From Persicaria tinctoria (taxonomy: Eukaryota > Streptophyta > Magnoliopsida > Caryophyllales > Polygonaceae): DNA of 64,000 nt. Within the stretch, counting starts at the first letter, position 1; every line of letters begins with the position of its first letter. Under the pieces are notes generated by a model. It did not search any database. It worked only from the letters and a program-made list of their open reading frames with translations, and had not been told where the DNA came from. The position numbers and the translations under genes are program-made. Of this stretch, positions 59,640-64,000 are shown piece after piece. The stretch is from contig JBANSL010000013.1 in the NCBI GenBank assembly GCA_037127255.1, positions 9,860,188-9,924,187 on the forward strand, given 5' to 3'.

Positions 59640-60791
59640 ATGGACGACGACGCCGATTTCCCCGCCTCCCACCCCTCCCCGGACGCCGTCGAGCCCCTCG
59701 ACGACGGTAACGACGAACAAGATGTTGGATCTCCCCGCTCCGCCTCGCCGGAGCCGGTGAACGGCCGGCTCATCACGCTCGCTCTCCCGATCCAAACTCG
59801 CCGCTCCACTCCCCCGTCCTCTGTTACCGCCACCGCGGCTGTCGGCGGAGGAGGAGGCGGCGGTGGAGGAGGGAGGGAGGACTGCTGGACGGAAGAGGCG
59901 ACCGCCGTGCTGATCGAGGCGTGGGGGGAGAGGTACGCCGAGCAAAGTAGGGGGATTTTGAAGCAGAAGCAGTGGGAGGAGGTGGCGGAGATTGTAAGCG
60001 CGCGGGCCGGCGCCGGCGCCGGGAAGCCAGCGAGAACAGACGTCCAGTGCAAGAATCGGATCGACACCGTCAAGAGGAAGTATAAGGGCGAGAAGGCGAA
60101 GATCGCGGCCGGTGCTGGCCCGTCCAATTGGATTTTCTTCGACCGTCTCGAGCGACTCATTGGAATCGGAAACCCTAACTCCACCGCATCCGCCGCCAAG
60201 ATCTCGCACGCATCGGCCTCAAAGAATCCAGCGGCTTCCTCAATTTCGCAACAGAGCCACGCGTTCCTCCGGCGGAACAACGGCCGGACGAAGCGGCCGG
60301 CGTCTCTGACGGTCGATTCCGATTCAGATTCCGACGGTCTCTCGCCCGAATCCTCCGACAGCCTCCCTCCTAGGACGAACCTCTACCAAGGTAGCACCCA
60401 GCGGCAGAAGACCGAGTTCAATTCCCATCCCTTACGCCCTCCGAAATTCGCCGGAGCGGCTGCCATGAGAGGCCAGCGGAGGGTGAGCGAGTGGAGCAAC
60501 TCGGTGAGGGAGCTGACGAGAGTGATTGCGGTGTTCAGCGAGGCGTACGAGCAGGCGGAGAGCGAAAAGCTGCAGCAGATGGTGGAGATGGAGAAGCAGA
60601 GGATGAAATTCGCCAAGGAGCTAGAGCTCCAGCGGATGAAATTCCTGATGAAGACGCAGCTGCAGCTCTCGAAACTCGGCCGCCGCCTAGGCGCCGGTGG
60701 AAGCGGCGGAGGCGGAGAAAGCAACCACCGCCAAGGGCGCCACGTCAGCGACGGGAACAACGTCAATAATAACAGTGGTTGCAGCAATTAA
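59640..60791 (+). CDS. Trihelix transcription factor, ASIL/SIP1-like
   Basis: An intronless frame of 383 codons; ATG 59640 opens MDDDADFPASHPSPDAVEPL. A Gly run (about residues 69-78) precedes the trihelix DNA-binding domain, about residues 80-175. Its spaced tryptophans are W83, W95, W112 and W164, with the motif DVQCKNRIDTVKRKYK. A basic/Ser-rich middle follows, and then a C-terminal coiled coil (about 295-355, EKLQQMVEMEKQRMKFAKEL) of the type found in the SIP1/ASIL clade, which represses seed-maturation genes in Arabidopsis. That role here is by analogy. Coding GC is much higher than in the neighbouring DNA. Confidence 0.93.
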   Translation: MDDDADFPASHPSPDAVEPLDDGNDEQDVGSPRSASPEPVNGRLITLALPIQTRRSTPPSSVTATAAVGGGGGGGGGGREDCWTEEATAVLIEAWGERYAEQSRGILKQKQWEEVAEIVSARAGAGAGKPARTDVQCKNRIDTVKRKYKGEKAKIAAGAGPSNWIFFDRLERLIGIGNPNSTASAAKISHASASKNPAASSISQQSHAFLRRNNGRTKRPASLTVDSDSDSDGLSPESSDSLPPRTNLYQGSTQRQKTEFNSHPLRPPKFAGAAAMRGQRRVSEWSNSVRELTRVIAVFSEAYEQAESEKLQQMVEMEKQRMKFAKELELQRMKFLMKTQLQLSKLGRRLGAGGSGGGGESNHRQGRHVSDGNNVNNNSGCSN

Positions 60792-62034
60792 CTCTGTAGG
60801 GATTTTTTGTATTTTAATTTTTATTCCCCATAAAACTCGTAAGAGGTGAAAGTGAAGGTGATGGTTTAGTGGTAGTTTGGTTTAATTGTACTGTAGGATT
60901 TATGTAATTTGGTTGGTCAGATTCATAATGATCTTAATTAATGGTGGTTACAGTTAGTTGGTAGTAACTCGGATTTGTTTGAATAAACATGTATTATGGC
61001 TTACAATATACCATAAGTTTTAATAGTATTTGATTTATTTGAACAAATTCTTCAAATTACAAGGTTAAAAATGACATGTTAAGATCTCCTTGGGTCAATT
61101 TTAATACTTAACAAACGTGACACCTTTTATTCAGATGATGGAATACTTGTACAATATTTTAATGTGATTCAGCTGTACTTTGTAGTTAATATTTAAATGT
61201 ACATCTGGAAAGTGGAAACAGAACTAGTAATAAATCCAGTAGATATTATTATACGGTACTCCGTAATGTTGATTACAGTAATAATTTAGTGGTAAACTTA
61301 CAAAATTACCTTTTTGTCAGAAACCAAATTTATCTCCTCCTCCAATTGCAAACACCCACATACACAGTTACAGACTTACAGGCCACAACGTCAGCGAAAA
61401 TCAATGCATTTTTTTAATGATAACACCAATTTACCTCCTCTTCCAATTGCAAACACCCACATTGTTGTGATATTAGCTGAAATTGTCTATGGGTGTGTAT
61501 GGTTGTAACAAATAAATAGGTAAAAAAATAAGTAGGAGTAGAATTTTTTTTTTAAACAAGTTAAAAGAGTGTATGGATGGGAAAAATAGGTAAAAGTAGT
61601 TAAAATTTTGAGTAAAAAAAAAAGCTTGCTTTTGAAGGTTATTTTGGGTTTTGGGGGTTTATTTGGTTTGAAAGTACCATAATACTCCTAATAACAACCA
61701 AATAAACTCTACTTTTTACAAATAAACTGTTTTTCACCCCATACGGAGATTATCTTGTTGTTTAAATTTTTAACTACTTTTATCAACAGTTTATAAATTT
61801 TACCCTGTTTATAATTTTAGTCAGTTTATTAACCCCGTCCCATACGAACCCTATAGGTTTCACCAAACCGATGTTATTTCCATCCAACACAATTTATTTA
61901 AAAAAAATAAATAGAAGTAGTATACTACCTCCATCTCTCAAAACTTATACTTTTCAACACGTTTAATCCCTAAAAATCAAAGGCCCTATTATTGACACGA
62001 CCAATAACTCGTCAAATACACGACATTTCCTACC
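60792..62034. other. 3' region of the trihelix gene and spacer
   Basis: The first 200-300 bp are probably 3' untranslated sequence. The pair CTATGGGTGTGTATGG (about 61488) and CCATACGAACCCTATAG (about 61841-61857) may be the inverted ends of a roughly 370-bp MITE, without a confirmed duplication. No other gene is seen. Confidence 0.4.
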
Positions 62035-62042
62035 GTCGCCGA

Positions 62043-62859
62043 TAGACCTGAGCAAATATGGGCCAACCCGCCCGACCCGCCTAACCCGTCTGGAAAATAT
62101 GCGGGCTTGGAAAGAGTAGTTGGCCCAAGCGGGCCGACGAGCCCGTCCTGGTAGACCCAGATGGCCGGGCTTGGGCAGAGGATAAAGCCCAATCGGGCCG
62201 GATCGGCCCGATTATATATATAATTATATAAGTTATATATAGTATTATATATATAACATAATAAAAATATATGCGTAATTTCTAAGCGTGGGCACAAATC
62301 CTAGACCCGTCCCGTAAAAATTATGCGAGACGGGACACGGGACGAGGATTCCTTATCTCGCAAATCTCGTCCAGTCCCACACACACATTTGAAATGTATA
62401 TATTTATAGTGTATATGGGACACATACACATTTACAATATATATACACTTAAAGTGTGTATATATATGTCCCATATACATTTACATTTACAATATATATA
62501 CTTAAAGTGTGTATATATACACATATATACATGTTTAGAGTGTTTTGCATATTTGTATGTATAATTTTCTATTAGGTATATATGTAACTCTGTATTGCAT
62601 TTGTTAGTACGCTATTATTGTGTCCAGATTTGCCTCACATTTGAAAGTATCGGTATAATTTGTGATTTGCATCCTTTTTAAATAAAAATTTAGTTCGATT
62701 TCGAATAAAAAATGAATTAGATACGTTAGGCCCGCTGGGCGGCCCGACTCGATAATGAGGACGAGCTTGGGCAAGGCACTAGGCCCATCCCGGCCCGGTG
62801 CAATGGGCTGAAAATTTGGCTCGACCCAAGCCCATCAGCCCACCCCATGCTCAAGCCTA
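62043..62859. mobile_element. hAT-type element, right part later duplicated
   Basis: Begins TAGACCTGAGCAAATATGGGCC and ends CCCATGCTCAAGCCTA, with a perfect 8-bp duplication GTCGCCGA (62035-62042 and 62860-62867). The ends are rich in GGCCCG/CGGGCC blocks and the interior is AT-rich and non-coding. A second, slightly different copy of its right end follows at 62892-63218 because of a tandem duplication. Confidence 0.85.
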
Positions 62860-63218
62860 GTCGCCGACTCCCGATGTCGACAAAACACCCACATTTGTTA
62901 GTACGCTATTATTGTGTCCAGATTTGCCTCACATTTGAAAGTATCGGTGTAATTTGTGATTTGCGTCCTTTTTAAATAAAAATTTAGTTCGATTTCGAAT
63001 AAAAAATGAATTAGATACGCTAGACCCGCTTGGCCCGCTAGGCGGCCCGCCCCGATAATGAGGACGGACTTGAACAAGGCACTAGGCCCAAAAAACGGGC
63101 CTGGCCCAAGCCCGACCCGGTGCAATGGGCTGAAAATTTGGCTCTGACTAGGCCCAAGCCCATCAGCCCGGCCCATGCTCAGGCCTAGTCCCGACTCCCG
63201 ATGTCGACAAAACACCCA
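62598..63218. repeat. Tandem duplication spanning the hAT right end and flank
   Basis: Unit 1 (62598-62891) and unit 2 (62892-63218) both start CATTTGTTAGTACGC and end CGACAAAACACCCA. Each contains the element's right part and the same flanking DNA past the target duplication. Unit 2 is 33 bp longer in the GC-rich arm, and its target-site copy reads GTCCCGA (one base shorter). The duplication therefore followed insertion. Confidence 0.87.
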
Positions 63219-63462
63219 CCGATTTTGACACCTTGTGTTGGCACCACACAACACTCCCTTTCTACACCACGAGCACCACAAACCTTGCATATCACCATGG
63301 TGAATTCCACCGACTTCTACAACCGGTGCCGGCGGCCCAGACTTCATCTCTGACTCTGAGATCGGCATCCTACGGTCGTGCATTTGGTGAAAACCTGTCG
63401 TGTGGATAGCATACTCGAAAATCAATGACACCGTTGATTTTAAGAAAAAGCTTCCTAAAATT

Positions 63463-63553
63463 GTACTATACTACTATTTTTTTTTAACGTGGGGGTTCCG
63501 AGATTGTCGACTAATCCTACACGGGTCCGAGCCCTCAGTACTATACTACTATT
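63463..63553 (-). mobile_element. 5'-truncated SINE fragment with 16-bp target duplication
   Basis: GTACTATACTACTATT occurs at 63463-63478 and 63538-63553. Between them are 59 bp that on the minus strand read from TGAGGGCTCGGACC to CCCCACGTT followed by about seven A, a SINE 3' part with its A tail. The 5' promoter part is missing. It does not match the SINE family at 18031 and 28348. Confidence 0.7.
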
Positions 63554-63607
63554 AAGTAAGGATTTCATGAAGTTTAACATTGTAAAGTGAATAAGATTAC
63601 CCTAATA

Positions 63608-63681
63608 CTCCCTTCTATTGTAAATATAAGACATTTGACTTTTGTGTACGAAGCTTAATGAGCTAAAAACTAAAGAGGGAG
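63608..63681. mobile_element. Short Stowaway-like remnant
   Basis: Flanked by TA, it starts CTCCCTTCTATTGTAAAT and ends CTAAAGAGGGAG, a short terminal inverted repeat of the CTCCCTC type. At 74 bp it is probably an internal-deletion derivative. Confidence 0.45.
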
Positions 63682-63683
63682 TA

Positions 63684-64000
63684 ATATTTTTTTATTTATC
63701 ATTTTTAAAAAAGAAATAAAAAATTGACTAAATTAATTTAAATCTAAACTAAATATTTAGAATAGATTTTATCAAAAATTATTTTTCAACTGGGATCTCA
63801 TTTCAATGTATATGGGGATAGTTGTAGACTTGTAGAAGTTTTTAAACTACTAAAATAAAATAAAGGGTTAAACATCAAGCTGTGTAGGGGGTTTGTTATA
63901 ATTGAGCTTTTTATTTTATTAAAATTGGTGTTTTTAAAAAAGCTATATGTGATAGTTTTTTTTTGCGTGTTTTTAGTTCATTAGATTTGAAATTACCATA
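63684..64000. other. Non-coding right edge
   Basis: AT-rich sequence, no gene or element recognised before the window ends. Confidence 0.5.

Noticed and set aside
59550..60280. Antisense frames of 219 and 233 codons opposite the trihelix gene
   Set aside because: Shadows of the GC-rich real coding sequence, with no motif of their own.
62898..63431. 177-codon minus-strand frame
   Set aside because: Crosses the duplicated hAT arm, target-site copy and flank; it is repeat sequence without a coding signature.

Overview
This is a 64-kb piece of a plant nuclear genome, almost certainly a eudicot. The host genes have many introns with GT-AG borders and are embedded in AT-rich DNA. The ribosomal-protein promoter carries a telo-box and TGGGCC motifs. 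An S1/self-incompatibility-type secreted protein and an ASIL-like trihelix factor are present, and most of the rest is transposons of plant families. The species cannot be named from the sequence alone.

Layout. 1-2377: left-truncated Copia retrotransposon on the minus strand (gag start, primer-binding site, LTR), its LTR split by a hAT-type element. 5216-10547: complete but mutated Copia element (+) with two 382-bp LTRs and a 5-bp target duplication. 11017-11676: hAT-type element. 12021-17087: older, related Copia element on the minus strand. 18031-18595: SINE carrying a nested hAT-type element. 19985-34292: two tandem SAC-domain phosphoinositide phosphatase genes on the plus strand, separated by a spacer with another SINE and a Stowaway-like element. 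34825-36750 (-): cytosolic ribosomal protein SA, convergent with the second SAC gene. 37015-46825 (-): one L1-type LINE insertion of about 9.8 kb with an 18-bp target duplication, an intact 1403-aa ORF2, a 5'-truncated ORF1, and an unusual 4.45-kb inter-ORF segment built of imperfect duplications. 47157-47850: hAT-type element. 48942-49361 (-): S1-family secreted protein. 49975-50880: remnant of another LINE. 53487-55220: broken PTB-RRM-like reading frame followed by an LTR-like start. 55788-56066: VPS16 exon-1 fragment with a nonsense codon. 56955-59331: Helitron-like region with a dynamin GED fragment, itself split by a hAT-type insertion. 59640-60791 (+): intronless trihelix transcription factor. 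62043-63218: hAT-type element whose right end and flank were later tandemly duplicated. 63463-63553: 59-bp SINE fragment inside a perfect 16-bp duplication.

Six host genes or gene copies look functional: SAC A, SAC B, RPSA, the S1-like gene, the trihelix gene and, as a mobile gene, LINE ORF2. They do not form a pathway. The two SAC genes are a duplicated pair in membrane-lipid signalling, and RPSA is translational housekeeping. The most unusual features are the LINE with its long inter-ORF insert, the gene-fragment-bearing Helitron zone, a GC-AG intron in SAC B at a position conserved with its paralogue, and Copia LTRs that begin TA rather than TG.
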